A stretch of 64,000 nucleotides of DNA from Actinoplanes sp. N902-109 (GCF_000389965.1 NC_021191.1:311501-375500), one strand, 5' to 3'. Shown: positions 47,469 to 55,779, numbered from the stretch's first letter. Made by a program: numbers and translations. The notes: generated by a model not told the origin, from the letters alone.

Positions 47469-49994
47469 CTAGCCCTTGAAAACTCCGCCGATCATGTTGC
47501 TGAAAGCGTCGCCGACGGTCAGCAGGAAGGCCAGGCTGACGCCCACCAGCACCAGCAGCACCACGAGCATCGCCACGATCACCTTGACGTTGCTCTTGCG
47601 CTGCGTATCCGGGGTGTCCCGCCAGCCCTGGGCCAGGATGTGGCCGGTCAGCGAGCCGGAATTCTCCACTGCGCTGGTGCTCATGGGCATGGTCATGTCG
47701 GACGCCGCGTAGTCCGCAAGGCTGCCGTACCCGCCACCGTCGGCCCGCTGCTGGGGTACGGCACCGGGCTGTCCGGAACCCGACCCGTACGTCCCGGCCC
47801 CCGAGGAGGGGACGCCGGCCGGTGCGGGCGGCTGACCGAACGGCTGCCGAGGGTTGCCCGATGCACCTAACCCGAAGGCGGTGGAGATCGGCATCGTCTG
47901 GTCGGCCGCGCTGCCACCCGGCGGGATCGCCATCGTACGGTCACCGGCGCCGGCCGGAAGCACCGTGGTGCGCTCGTCGCCGGTGCCGCGGCCAGTGGCT
48001 TTCTGCGCGGCGGTCAGCTGGGACCAGGCCGCGGCAGTCTGGTCGGGCGTCGGCACATTGTTGCGGTTGGGCGGCGTCGAGATCGGCCGAGCCGGCGAGA
48101 AGGGCTCGGTGCGGTCGTCGGCCACGGCCGAACCGTTGCCGCTCGGCCGCGCCGGCGAGAACAGCTCGGTCCGGTCGTCAGCAGCGGGACCGTTTCCGAT
48201 CGGTCCACCCGTAGCCTGTCCGCTCACCATCGGTCCGCCCGCCTTCTGGCCGCCGGCCATCGGTTCCGTCGCGTTTCGGCCATCGGCCATGCTTCCACCC
48301 GCATCTCGCGCGCCGGCGCTTCGTCCGTTTGCCGGCTGTCCATCCACTGCCGCGAACGGTGTCGTGGCATCGCTGCCCGGGTTCGAGGCAGGAGGCATCG
48401 TGTACGCCGGCAATCCGGCACCTGCATTGCGACCAGCGCCATCGGCCCGCGGGCTCACCCCGGAACCGCCGGCGATCGTCGGCGGCGCCGGGAACGGCGG
48501 CTGCGGTACGGGCGGGATCGGCGTCGGCCCGGGCCCCGGCGGCACCGGCGAAGGCACCGGCGTCGGCGGCACCGGCGACGGCCCCGGCCCCGGCGGCGTG
48601 GGCGACGGCTCGGGCTGCGGCGGGACAGGCGACGGCCCGGGACCCGGCGGGATCGGGCTCGGCGGGTTCGGGCCCGGCGGCACCGGCGCGGGCCCCGGCC
48701 CCGGCGGCACCGGGTTCGGGCTCGGCGGCACCGGCGACGGACCGGGCCTCGGCGGCGCTGGGACCGGCGGCGACGGCACCGGGGTCGGCTCCGGGCGCTC
48801 CGGCCTCAGCGGCTCAGCGGGGTCCGGGCTGTCCGGCTCGGGCCGGGTGGGCTTGGGCTTCTCGGGCTGCGGGCCCCCGGGCCGATGCGGCTCGGGCGTC
48901 GAAGGCTCCGGCAGATCCGGCTCGGACGCGGTGCCGTCCGGCGTCGATGCGGTGTGCGGTGAATCGCCCGCTTCCGGCCGCGATCCGTAGACCGCTCCGG
49001 CAGCCGGTGCGGCTCCGGCTGGACCCTTGCCGCCGGGCTTCTTCATGCTCGCCAAGCTGGTCGGCCGCCGGGCACCAGCCCGCGCCACCCCAGCCCCGCC
49101 GGCCGCTGCGCCAGCCCCGCCGGCCGCTGCGCCAGCCCCGCCGGCCGCTGCGGCGCTTGTCGCCGGCCCGCTCACGGCCGCCCCGCCAGTCACCGCCGCG
49201 CTCGGGGCTGGCCCGCCCGTCGCCGGCCCGCTCGTCGCTACTTCAGCGGCGTCCGACTCGGTCAGGCCGGAGCGACCGGACGCGACTGAGCCCGAGGTGC
49301 CGGATGCGAGCGAACCCGAGGTGCCGGCTTTGGACGTGCCGAAGACAGGGGGTGCGGCCGGGGTGGAGGCAGCCGATGCGGCGGCGCTGGAGTCGTTCGA
49401 CGTCCCGGGCCGGGCGTCCGCATCTGCGACGTCCGGGTTGTCCGACGACGAGGGGAAGAAGGTGGACCGGCCGGAAGAAGAGCCGTACACCGAGCCCGAG
49501 ACGGGTGCTGAGCTGGGCACGGAGGAGTCGGAGCGGCTGGACCCGTACACGCCGCCCGAGCCCGAGACGGGTGCTGAGCTGGGCACGGAGGAGTCGGAGC
49601 GGCTGGACCCGTACACGCCGCCCGAGCCCGAGACGGGTGCTGAGCTGGGCACGGAGGAGCTGGAGCGGCTGGAGCCGTACACGCCGCCGGAACCTGAGAC
49701 GGGCGCCGAGCTGGGCGCGGTCGAACGGCCGGTTGGCGAGCCATAGACCCCGCCGCCCCCGGAGACCGGGCCGGCCGCGGAACCCGGGGCCGGAGCGGAA
49801 CCCGAGGTCGGAGCCGCAGCCGAAGCAGAAGCCGGGACTGCCGCCGTACCGGAAACGGGTTTGGCAGCGGAAGCCCACAATGCGCCCGGGGCGGGCGGCG
49901 GCGGGAGTTCGTAACCCTGGTCGTTCTGCGGCCGCGTCCCCGCAGCGGGCGGCTTCGTGCCGTCGCTGTCCGGTTTCGCCTGCTGCTCGTCCAT
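47469..49994 (-). CDS. Large proline-rich, C-terminally anchored membrane protein
   Basis: The 841-residue protein starts at ATG 49994 with GGGAGG upstream. Most of it is low complexity: four 22-residue SSAPVSGSGGVYGSS repeats near residues 85-165, an Ala/Gly region, then a PGPGPSPVPP tract of roughly 120 residues. One membrane helix (VKVIVAMLVVLLVLVGVSLA) near the C-terminus leaves a short tail, so the bulk should face the cytoplasm. I see no enzymatic domain. It may scaffold envelope or division proteins, which is only inference. Confidence 0.8.
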   Translation of the reverse strand: MDEQQAKPDSDGTKPPAAGTRPQNDQGYELPPPPAPGALWASAAKPVSGTAAVPASASAAAPTSGSAPAPGSAAGPVSGGGGVYGSPTGRSTAPSSAPVSGSGGVYGSSRSSSSVPSSAPVSGSGGVYGSSRSDSSVPSSAPVSGSGGVYGSSRSDSSVPSSAPVSGSVYGSSSGRSTFFPSSSDNPDVADADARPGTSNDSSAAASAASTPAAPPVFGTSKAGTSGSLASGTSGSVASGRSGLTESDAAEVATSGPATGGPAPSAAVTGGAAVSGPATSAAAAGGAGAAAGGAGAAAGGAGVARAGARRPTSLASMKKPGGKGPAGAAPAAGAVYGSRPEAGDSPHTASTPDGTASEPDLPEPSTPEPHRPGGPQPEKPKPTRPEPDSPDPAEPLRPERPEPTPVPSPPVPAPPRPGPSPVPPSPNPVPPGPGPAPVPPGPNPPSPIPPGPGPSPVPPQPEPSPTPPGPGPSPVPPTPVPSPVPPGPGPTPIPPVPQPPFPAPPTIAGGSGVSPRADGAGRNAGAGLPAYTMPPASNPGSDATTPFAAVDGQPANGRSAGARDAGGSMADGRNATEPMAGGQKAGGPMVSGQATGGPIGNGPAADDRTELFSPARPSGNGSAVADDRTEPFSPARPISTPPNRNNVPTPDQTAAAWSQLTAAQKATGRGTGDERTTVLPAGAGDRTMAIPPGGSAADQTMPISTAFGLGASGNPRQPFGQPPAPAGVPSSGAGTYGSGSGQPGAVPQQRADGGGYGSLADYAASDMTMPMSTSAVENSGSLTGHILAQGWRDTPDTQRKSNVKVIVAMLVVLLVLVGVSLAFLLTVGDAFSNMIGGVFKG
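49498..49740 (-). repeat. Four in-frame 66-bp repeats
   Basis: Units starting GAGACGGG recur at 49498, 49564, 49630 and 49696 (exactly 66 nt). The first two are nearly identical. They encode the 22-residue repeats of the proline-rich protein. Confidence 0.9.
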
Positions 49995-50074
49995 GGGTCC
50001 TCCCGAACGCCGCCACCAGGTGTGCCGACGTCATCTATCGGACGCCGGGCAAGCCGGATGCCGGGCGCTCGTCA

Positions 50075-50341
50075 CTACCGTGCCGTAGTTTGCGTTTCTT
50101 CGCCAGTTCCCGTGACGAGTTGCGCAACGGTTACGCCCAGGGCATTCGCGATGACCTCCAAGTCGTCAAGGTCAAATGCGGTCTCGCCGGTCATACGCCG
50201 CGACAGGTAGGGCTGCTTCCATCTCAGGTCGCGGGCCAGCTCGGCGGCCGACTTCTTCTTCCTGGCCAGGATCACCCGGATCTCCTCCGCCGTCCTCGCT
50301 CGCAGGGGGCTGGGCGGAGTCTGCGACTTCTGCTCGCTCAT
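50075..50341 (-). CDS. XRE-family phage repressor-like protein
   Basis: ATG 50341 gives 88 residues with one helix-turn-helix domain (SAAELARDLRWKQPYLSRRMTG, then DLDDLEVIANALGVTVAQL). It is the only leftward gene of the prophage and faces a paralogous HTH gene across 122 bp, the geometry of a cI/cro-type switch. No cleavage or oligomerisation domain is present, so it differs from LexA-like repressors. Confidence 0.85.
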   Translation of the reverse strand: MSEQKSQTPPSPLRARTAEEIRVILARKKKSAAELARDLRWKQPYLSRRMTGETAFDLDDLEVIANALGVTVAQLVTGTGEETQTTAR

Positions 50342-50415
50342 GAGGACATTCTGAACGGTCAGCGGAACGAAGACAACGCGGACCGGGTCCGGCACTCTTA
50401 CAGAGATCGATTGTC

Positions 50416-50449
50416 TCGCTGAGCGACTTGACAGTGTTTCGCTGGGCGA
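50416..50449. promoter_or_regulatory. Twin operator half-dyads in the phage switch
   Basis: TCGCT-G-AGCGA (50416-50426) and TCGCT-G-GGCGA (50439-50449) start 23 bp apart and flank the -35 and spacer of the rightward promoter. The first is a perfect dyad, the second has one mismatch. They are likely binding sites of one or both HTH proteins. Confidence 0.55.
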
Positions 50450-50456
50450 GTAGACC
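50428..50456 (+). promoter_or_regulatory. Rightward early phage promoter
   Basis: TTGACA (50428-50433), a 17-bp spacer and TAGACC (50451-50456) are followed 7 bp later by the ATG at 50464. The transcript should therefore be leaderless. The promoter overlaps the second operator. Confidence 0.65.
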
Positions 50457-50463
50457 TATCCCC

Positions 50464-50733
50464 ATGGAAACGCCCGTTACGGTTACCGAAACGGACCGGC
50501 TGATTGCCGGTGCCGTGCGCGCTGAGATCGCCCGCAGCAGGATCCGCCAGCGCGAGCTGATGGAAGAGACGGGCTGGAAGCGCTCGTATCTCACCCGCCG
50601 GCTGAGCGCGACCGTGCCGTTCTCGGTCTCGGAGCTCATCACGCTCGCGCGGATTCTCGGCGTCGACGTCGTCTCGCTGATCCCGGACGAGGCGCGCGGC
50701 TATGCCGCACCCGGCCTGGCCCTTGCCTCCTGA
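50464..50733 (+). CDS. Cro-like HTH protein
   Basis: The 89-residue protein has an HTH resembling the divergent repressor (GWKRSYLTRRLSATVPFSVS against RWKQPYLSRRMTGETAFDLD) and the same short C-terminal helix. The two probably arose by duplication and recognise related operators. No Shine-Dalgarno is present, consistent with a leaderless mRNA. Confidence 0.85.
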   Translation: METPVTVTETDRLIAGAVRAEIARSRIRQRELMEETGWKRSYLTRRLSATVPFSVSELITLARILGVDVVSLIPDEARGYAAPGLALAS

Positions 50734-50810
50734 GCGACGGACAAAAAACAACCAGCCGCCCCGGTCATTGCTCGCCAGCACCCGGGACGGCCAGACAAGG
50801 AGCATTGAAC

Positions 50811-50891
50811 ATGAACGACCTGTCCATCTTCAAGTGCCTGGACACCGCCAGGGGTCTCAATCCGACTGACACCCTTGGCGGCGCGCGATGA
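50811..50891 (+). CDS. 26-residue small protein, translationally coupled
   Basis: AAGGAG lies 8 nt before ATG 50811. The 26-residue frame (MNDLSIFKCLDTARGLNPTD and six more) ends in an ATGA overlap with the next gene at 50888. Spacing, Shine-Dalgarno and coupling argue for real translation, either as a peptide or as a device to load ribosomes on the next gene. Confidence 0.55.
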   Translation: MNDLSIFKCLDTARGLNPTDTLGGAR

Positions 50892-51175
50892 GCCGGCGCG
50901 CGCGTCTCACCGCGCTGGCCCTGCTGCTCGCCTTGGCCGTCGGCGTGATCGCCTCCGCGGTGGTGCTGCTCTCCGAGCGGGCTTACGGCGCCTTCGTCCT
51001 CATCGCGCCGTTCGCGCTGCTCGCCACCGCCTGCATCGGCTGGCCCGCGGCCGGACTGATCGCGCAGCGCCGGCAGCGTGCCGCCGCGGCCGAGTCCCGC
51101 GAGGCCGCGGACACCGACGCCTGGCTCATCGCCATGAACGGCGGACGTTCCCCGCGCGTCGACAGCGACCTGTGA
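50888..51175 (+). CDS. Small two-helix membrane protein
   Basis: The 95-residue protein has two hydrophobic helices (about 7-29 and 34-58) and a basic then acidic C-terminal tail. Small membrane proteins early in prophages can act in exclusion or membrane stress, but nothing specific is recognisable. Confidence 0.7.
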   Translation: MSRRARLTALALLLALAVGVIASAVVLLSERAYGAFVLIAPFALLATACIGWPAAGLIAQRRQRAAAAESREAADTDAWLIAMNGGRSPRVDSDL

Positions 51176-51261
51176 TGACTGCCCCGCGCTCGTGCGCCGC
51201 GAGCCGATGCCGCGCGGGCGCGGGGTCTCCAACGTTCCCCACCAGCACTGAATGGACTCTG

Positions 51262-51411
51262 ATGAGAATCTTCCGCACGCTCGCGCAGCTGTTCTGCGCG
51301 TCCCGCGGCCACGTCAAGCAGGAGACCATCCTGCCCGTCGACGACCACCACGAGATCAGCTGCGTCGCCTGCACCAGCTGCTCCAAGCCCCTGTCGGTGG
51401 TGGCCCGATGA
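51262..51411 (+). CDS. Small cysteine-rich protein
   Basis: The 49-residue protein from ATG 51262 ends with CVACTSCSKP, a C-x2-C-x2-C cluster, with another cysteine and a histidine upstream (FCASRGH), so it may bind zinc. An in-frame ATG at 51175 coupled to the previous stop would add 29 odd residues. The stop overlaps the next start. Confidence 0.55.
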   Translation: MRIFRTLAQLFCASRGHVKQETILPVDDHHEISCVACTSCSKPLSVVAR

Positions 51412-52073
51412 CCGGCCCCGACATCGACGCCGGCCGCGAGATCCTCGACCGCAGCGAACGGGCGTACGCCTGGATCCGGGAGCGCACCCACGGCCAGCAG
51501 TTGCCCGGGTTCGTCCGGCAGCACTTCAACCTCGACGTGCCCTCCGCCCTGGGGTCCCTGCGCGCGGCCGGCATCATGCTCGACGGCGCGAAGGTCCACA
51601 CCGACTCGCTCACCCGCGAGCTCGAGCAGGCCCGCCAGGCCACCGGCCGGGCCCGCGAGGAGCTGGCCGCCCAGCAGCGCCGCACCGGCCGCGCCATGCG
51701 CTTCGTCGGCGACCACGCCGCCCGGGCCCGCGAGATCGCCCAGCGCTGGCACGAGGAGCCCGGGGCCTTCCCCGACGGCGCCGCATCCGTGCTGCGCATG
51801 ATCGTGGACCTGCTCGTCGACGACCCCCGCCCCGGGCACGCCGTCGGCCTCGACGAGGCCGAGCAGATCCTCACCCAGCACGACGCCGCTGCCGAGCGGC
51901 TGCACATCTCCCGGGCCACGCACGACGCCGTGTGCACGGTCCGTGTGGCCACCCTGCAGGAGTTCGGCCCGCACGCCGGGCTGCTGCATTGCGCCGCCTG
52001 CGGCTTCTTCTACCCGCCGATCACCCCCGGCGCCGACACCACCGACCAGCCCGGAGGCGATTCTCGTGGTTAA
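51408..52073 (+). CDS. Hypothetical phage protein with coiled coil and terminal CxxC
   Basis: The 221-residue protein has a charged heptad-like middle (about 60-100: RELEQARQATGRAREELAAQ) and ends with a short zinc-ribbon-like LLHCAACGFFYPP. ATGA coupling upstream and an 8-nt overlap downstream place it in the early operon. Function unknown. Confidence 0.75.
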   Translation: MTGPDIDAGREILDRSERAYAWIRERTHGQQLPGFVRQHFNLDVPSALGSLRAAGIMLDGAKVHTDSLTRELEQARQATGRAREELAAQQRRTGRAMRFVGDHAARAREIAQRWHEEPGAFPDGAASVLRMIVDLLVDDPRPGHAVGLDEAEQILTQHDAAAERLHISRATHDAVCTVRVATLQEFGPHAGLLHCAACGFFYPPITPGADTTDQPGGDSRG

Positions 52074-52806
52074 CCCTCGCAAGGACATTCAGGCCAAGGC
52101 CGCCGAGCTTTTCGCCGTCGACACCGCCAAGCACGAGCTGACCGTCCTGCTCGACCAGGGTCTCTACCGGCACCTGCGCTGCGCGAACCCGGCCACCGGC
52201 ATCGGCTGGTTCGAGATCGTCACCTGGCCCGGCTCGCTCGCCGTCCGCGGCGACATGGACGCCGGCTACGTCTTCCACCGCATCGACGACATGTTCGAGT
52301 TCTTCCGCCGCAACGGCAACGAGCAGGGCATCAACCCCAGCTACTGGGCCGAGAAGCTCGACCATGGCCCGCAGGCCGGGACCAAGCGGTACGACCAGGA
52401 CTCGTTCCGCGAGCGCCTCGACGAGGAGATCGCCGAGTACGAGAGGGCGTACCCCGACATCGAGGCCACCAACGAGCAGGCCCGGGCGAAGTACGAGGCG
52501 GTCGACTGGCGCGAGCAGTGGCCGATGAAGTCCGACGGCCCGCGACCGCCCCGCGAACTGCTCACCCCCAGCGATGTCCGGTCGAAGGTCGACAGCTTCG
52601 ACGGCAACGGCGACCTGACGTTCGAGGAAGGCGCGCGCGACCTGCTCCGCGAGCTGGAGACGGCCGACGTCATCTCGGGGGCCTGGGAGTGGGACCTGTC
52701 CGGCTGGGACTACCACTTCCTGTGGACGTGCCACGCGATCGTCTGGGCGATCGAGCAGTACGACGCGGCGAAGGCGCCGGCCGCCGAGGCGGTGAGCGCC
52801 CGATGA
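52066..52806 (+). CDS. Hypothetical phage protein
   Basis: GTG 52066 has GGAGG 8 nt upstream. The 246-residue soluble protein is acidic and tryptophan-rich with an EF-hand-like DSFDGNGDLTFEEGARDLL stretch near residue 180-200 that may be coincidental. A FEFFRRNGNEQGINPSYWAE segment suggests a globular fold common in actinophages. No function assigned. Confidence 0.75.
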   Translation: MVNPRKDIQAKAAELFAVDTAKHELTVLLDQGLYRHLRCANPATGIGWFEIVTWPGSLAVRGDMDAGYVFHRIDDMFEFFRRNGNEQGINPSYWAEKLDHGPQAGTKRYDQDSFRERLDEEIAEYERAYPDIEATNEQARAKYEAVDWREQWPMKSDGPRPPRELLTPSDVRSKVDSFDGNGDLTFEEGARDLLRELETADVISGAWEWDLSGWDYHFLWTCHAIVWAIEQYDAAKAPAAEAVSAR

Positions 52807-53141
52807 GCACGAACAGCGCGCAGACCCAGGGCGACGTGCACATGCGCGTCACCGAGGTCACCCTCTCCACCGTCCCCGAGGACCACGTCAACCACCGGCA
52901 CCGCTCGGTCCAGGTCGCGTGGCGCGGGCCCGGCGACCTCTACGCCGTCCTGCGGTACGGCGACTGCCTCGCCGCCGACGGGACCTGGGACTGGGAGCCC
53001 CGCCCGTCCGAGCGCGACGACGCCTGGAAGGCGACCCACCGCTTCCCGTACGAGCAGGCCGTCGCCCTGGCCGCCACCGCCGTGCAGCTGCTCGAAGCCA
53101 CCGACCTCGCTCGCGCCGCCCGACCTGACACGGAGGCATAA
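52803..53141 (+). CDS. Hypothetical phage protein
   Basis: The 112-residue protein starts with an ATGA overlap. It is histidine- and tryptophan-containing (NHRHRSVQVAWRGPGDLYAV) with an alanine-rich C-terminal helix. It belongs to the small-gene run. Unrecognised. Confidence 0.7.
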   Translation: MSTNSAQTQGDVHMRVTEVTLSTVPEDHVNHRHRSVQVAWRGPGDLYAVLRYGDCLAADGTWDWEPRPSERDDAWKATHRFPYEQAVALAATAVQLLEATDLARAARPDTEA

Positions 53142-53143
53142 CC

Positions 53144-53551
53144 GTGCCTATTCCTGACCCCGCCAGCCTGAACGTCGCGCTGACGATCTCCGGGCTGAGC
53201 AACGCCGAGGCCACCGTGGTGGTCAACAACCTTCCCGTCGGCTCGACGGCGTCGATCGAGGTGACCAAGCCTGCGATCGGTAGCAAGCGGTTCCGGATCG
53301 CCGCCGAGGGTCTTTCGATCCAGGGCGCCAAGGACGTCGCCACGGCGACCTTCCTGCACCTGGAGCGCATCGCCAAGGGCGAGACCCTCGACGACCCGGA
53401 GACGCAGGCGGCGGCGATTCGATCGACTGCGCTCTGCCCGGAGCGAGTGGATCACCACCTCATGGCCAAGTGCGGCTCGTGCTCGTACACGCAGCTCGTT
53501 CGCCAGGCTGCCCCGGATAACCGTCCGAACGCATCGGGCGGTGCGTCGTGA
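53144..53551 (+). CDS. Hypothetical phage protein with C-terminal zinc-like motif
   Basis: The 135-residue protein (GTG 53144, GGAGGCATAACC just upstream) has a beta-rich first half and ends with LCPERVDHHLMAKCGSCSYT, with histidines and a C-x2-C that could bind zinc. Function unknown. Confidence 0.7.
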   Translation: MPIPDPASLNVALTISGLSNAEATVVVNNLPVGSTASIEVTKPAIGSKRFRIAAEGLSIQGAKDVATATFLHLERIAKGETLDDPETQAAAIRSTALCPERVDHHLMAKCGSCSYTQLVRQAAPDNRPNASGGAS

Positions 53552-53709
53552 TCCAACTTGAGGACCAGTACCACTTTTCCGTCGTGCCGGACGGCGAGGA
53601 CCAGATCGTCATCTGCGAGCGCTGCGGCGATGAGTTGAAGTGCGGCGGGATCGCCATGCTGGCCGACCTCAACGCCGCCGCCAGCGAACACGTGGAGGTG
53701 TGCCCGTGA
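53548..53709 (+). CDS. 53-residue zinc-ribbon-like protein
   Basis: GTG 53548 overlaps the previous stop. The 53 residues include CERCGDEL followed by a later C and terminal CP, a four-cysteine layout, after an acidic N-terminus (QLEDQYHFSVVPDGEDQIV). Overlaps at both ends support translation. Confidence 0.6.
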   Translation: MIQLEDQYHFSVVPDGEDQIVICERCGDELKCGGIAMLADLNAAASEHVEVCP

Positions 53710-53879
53710 TCGTCCGTCTGAAGTGGGCGCTCGTACGCGCCGGCTACGTGGTGCGCCCCTACGACATGCTCGCCGACCGGCGGCGCTGGTTCTGGCAGTC
53801 GCGGCAGCGGTGCGGGTGGTCCTACGGCCTCGGCCGGAGAACTAACGAGACGAAGCCCTCGGGTGGTGATCCGGCATGA
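53706..53879 (+). CDS. 57-residue basic hypothetical protein
   Basis: GTG 53706 overlaps the previous TGA; the end overlaps the next ATG. The peptide is arginine/tryptophan-rich (RRRWFWQSRQRCGW). Unrecognised. Confidence 0.55.
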   Translation: MIVRLKWALVRAGYVVRPYDMLADRRRWFWQSRQRCGWSYGLGRRTNETKPSGGDPA

Positions 53880-54154
53880 GGCGTTGGGTCATCTCCAAGA
53901 ACCGTGCAGGTGGAGGCCTGCCCTGGGAACTCTGGCTGGCTAACGGGCTCGACAGGTGGTTCATCGCCAGGCGTTCCGACCATGCCGGCTGCGTCATCGC
54001 AATGAACGGAATCAACGCGGTGTGGGCTCGCGCGGACCAGCTCAGCAAGGTCGACTGGGCGGTCGACGAGCGGACCGATCACGTTCGCCTCGACGTCGCT
54101 GGCTATCGGCCCCCGAACGCTACCGCTCGCAGACCGGGCGGTGTGCCGTGCTGA
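53876..54154 (+). CDS. Hypothetical phage protein
   Basis: The 92-residue protein starts with an ATGA overlap. Tryptophans (RRWVIS, PWELWLANG, RWFIAR) and a compact mixed composition suggest a small folded domain. Unrecognised. Confidence 0.65.
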   Translation: MRRWVISKNRAGGGLPWELWLANGLDRWFIARRSDHAGCVIAMNGINAVWARADQLSKVDWAVDERTDHVRLDVAGYRPPNATARRPGGVPC

Positions 54155-54483
54155 ACCTCGACCTGGGCACCGCTGACCGCATCGCCGCAGAGGTGCTCCC
54201 CGCGTCCCTCATCGAGGGCGCGGGGGGCCTCCCCGCAATCCGCATGTGCGCCTGCCAGTACGGCGTCTGCGGGCGCTGCAAGGACCTTGGCCACCACGAC
54301 CAGTGCACCACCCGCGTCGGTTTCCAGGGCGCCCGCAAGGCCAGCCCGGCCGCCTGGCTCGCCGGCATCCCGGTACAGGCCACCGGCCGGGCCTGCGCCT
54401 GGCGCTGCCCCTGCCCGGTCTGCATCGAGGCGGTGCGGCTGCCGGAGCCGGTGCAGCTCGACCTGCTGGCGGTGGTCGCGTGA
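54148..54483 (+). CDS. Cysteine-rich probable zinc-binding phage protein
   Basis: GTG 54148 gives 111 residues with two cysteine clusters, CACQYGVCGRCKDLGHHDQC (near residues 33-52) and CAWRCPCPVC (near 84-93), which could bind two or three zinc ions. It resembles small metal-binding proteins common in actinophages. Overlaps on both sides. Confidence 0.7.
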   Translation: MLNLDLGTADRIAAEVLPASLIEGAGGLPAIRMCACQYGVCGRCKDLGHHDQCTTRVGFQGARKASPAAWLAGIPVQATGRACAWRCPCPVCIEAVRLPEPVQLDLLAVVA

Positions 54484-54821
54484 ACCTCGACGACCTGCAC
54501 GTGGGCGACCTGCTCGACATCGGCCCCGGCGCCGGCGTCGCCATCACCCCCGGCCGCTACCTGCTCGTCCGGGTCAACACCTGGCAGAGCTGGGACGGCA
54601 TGGCCTGGCTCGACGTACGCCCCATCCAACCCAACGGGCGGCCCGGCGACGAACGCATCGCCTACGTCGGCCTCGCCGGGCTCACCGTCGCCCGCACCGC
54701 CGCCGACATCCGGGCCGACCGGCTCCAGCACGCCCGGCAGATGCGCGCCGCCTACGCCAACGCACGCATCCCCGGGCAGCGCCCGGCATCCGAACCCACC
54801 CGCCGCCGAGGAGCCGCCTAA
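54480..54821 (+). CDS. Hypothetical phage protein
   Basis: The 113-residue protein begins at GTG 54480 inside the previous stop. A beta-rich N-terminal half (DIGPGAGVAITPGRYLLVRV) is followed by a helical arginine-rich tail. Unrecognised. Confidence 0.65.
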   Translation: MNLDDLHVGDLLDIGPGAGVAITPGRYLLVRVNTWQSWDGMAWLDVRPIQPNGRPGDERIAYVGLAGLTVARTAADIRADRLQHARQMRAAYANARIPGQRPASEPTRRRGAA

Positions 54822-54868
54822 TGTTGTCAACCGTCAACCTGCTTAGCGACAAGAGGTGCATCGCGTGA
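54821..54868 (+). CDS. 15-codon leader peptide candidate
   Basis: ATG 54821 shares its A with the previous TAA, and the short frame ends TGA overlapping the GTG of the nuclease at 54865. It contains AAGAGG, the Shine-Dalgarno of the nuclease. It may only serve to keep ribosomes near that start. Confidence 0.3.
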   Translation: MLSTVNLLSDKRCIA

Positions 54869-55779
54869 CGACCAGCGTCAGCGAAGTCATGGCGTCGCTC
54901 GCCGGCAACGCGGCACCCCCCGCGTCCACCGTCGGCGAGCTGCGCCAGATCCTCATCGACTACGAAGCCAGCCGCCCCCGCTCGATGCAGAAGGCACTCG
55001 GCCCGTCCGAACTCGGCACCCCCTGCCAGCAGCAGATCGCCCGCAAGTACGCCCAGGCCCCGCGCCGGCCGGTCACCGACCCCACCTGGGCGCCCTTCCA
55101 AGGCACCGCCATGCACGCCGCCATGGAAGACGTGCTGCGGCACTGGAACGCCGCGCTGGGGCGCGAGCGATGGATCATCGAGGACCGCCTCGAACCCTCA
55201 CCCGCGGCACCCGGCGTCGACGGTGGCGTGGATCTGCCCGCGGTCGCCGGATCCGGCGATGCCTTCGACCTCGATCAGGGCATGGTCGTCGACTGGAAGT
55301 ACGTCGGCAAGTCCGCCATCGACAAGCTGCTCACCGCCCGGCGCCTCGGCAAACCCGCCAAGGAGCAGGTCAGCCAGGAATACCGCATCCAGGCCCACAT
55401 CTACGGCCTCGGCCACGCCGCCAAAGGCCGCGACGTGCGGCACGTCCGCCTGGTCCTGCTCGCCCGCGACTGGCAGTACGACACCAGCGCCGAGTGGACC
55501 GAACCCTACGACGAGCGCATCGCGATCTGGGCCATCGGCCGCTACTACGACGTCGTCACCCAGGTCGCCGAACTCGCCCTGGCCAGTCACCCCGACCAGA
55601 TCGTGCATATCGCCTCGGCGCCATCCAGCGACGCCTGCAAGTGGTGCCCCTTCCACCGGCCCGGCCGCGACTCCGACTGGTCCGGCTGCCGCGGTTACGA
55701 ACCCACCGCCCAGCGCGCCACCAGCGACTGGCTGGCCACCCTTCCCAGCTCCGGCGCCACCAGCGCGCCGGCCCGATAA
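54865..55779 (+). CDS. Cas4/RecB-like PD-(D/E)XK exonuclease with probable Fe-S cluster
   Basis: The 304-residue protein has the nuclease core GSGDAFDLDQGMVVDWKYVG (D132, D143, K145) and QEYRIQAHIYGLG downstream. Four cysteines are placed as in Cas4 and AddB: C54 in GTPCQQQ, then C258, C261 (CKWC) and C275. That spacing fits a 4Fe-4S cluster closing the fold. It likely processes DNA ends in phage recombination, with the following gene as possible ssDNA-binding partner. Confidence 0.88.
   Translation: MTTSVSEVMASLAGNAAPPASTVGELRQILIDYEASRPRSMQKALGPSELGTPCQQQIARKYAQAPRRPVTDPTWAPFQGTAMHAAMEDVLRHWNAALGRERWIIEDRLEPSPAAPGVDGGVDLPAVAGSGDAFDLDQGMVVDWKYVGKSAIDKLLTARRLGKPAKEQVSQEYRIQAHIYGLGHAAKGRDVRHVRLVLLARDWQYDTSAEWTEPYDERIAIWAIGRYYDVVTQVAELALASHPDQIVHIASAPSSDACKWCPFHRPGRDSDWSGCRGYEPTAQRATSDWLATLPSSGATSAPAR

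Noticed and set aside
48329..50422. 697-codon plus-strand frame opposite the proline-rich protein
   Set aside because: Arg/Pro/Ser noise from repeat DNA; the minus-strand frame has a good start site and a membrane anchor.
52590..52660. Functional EF-hand in the 52066 phage protein
   Set aside because: A single DGNGDLTFEEG loop without helix context on both sides is weak evidence and may be chance in an acidic protein.
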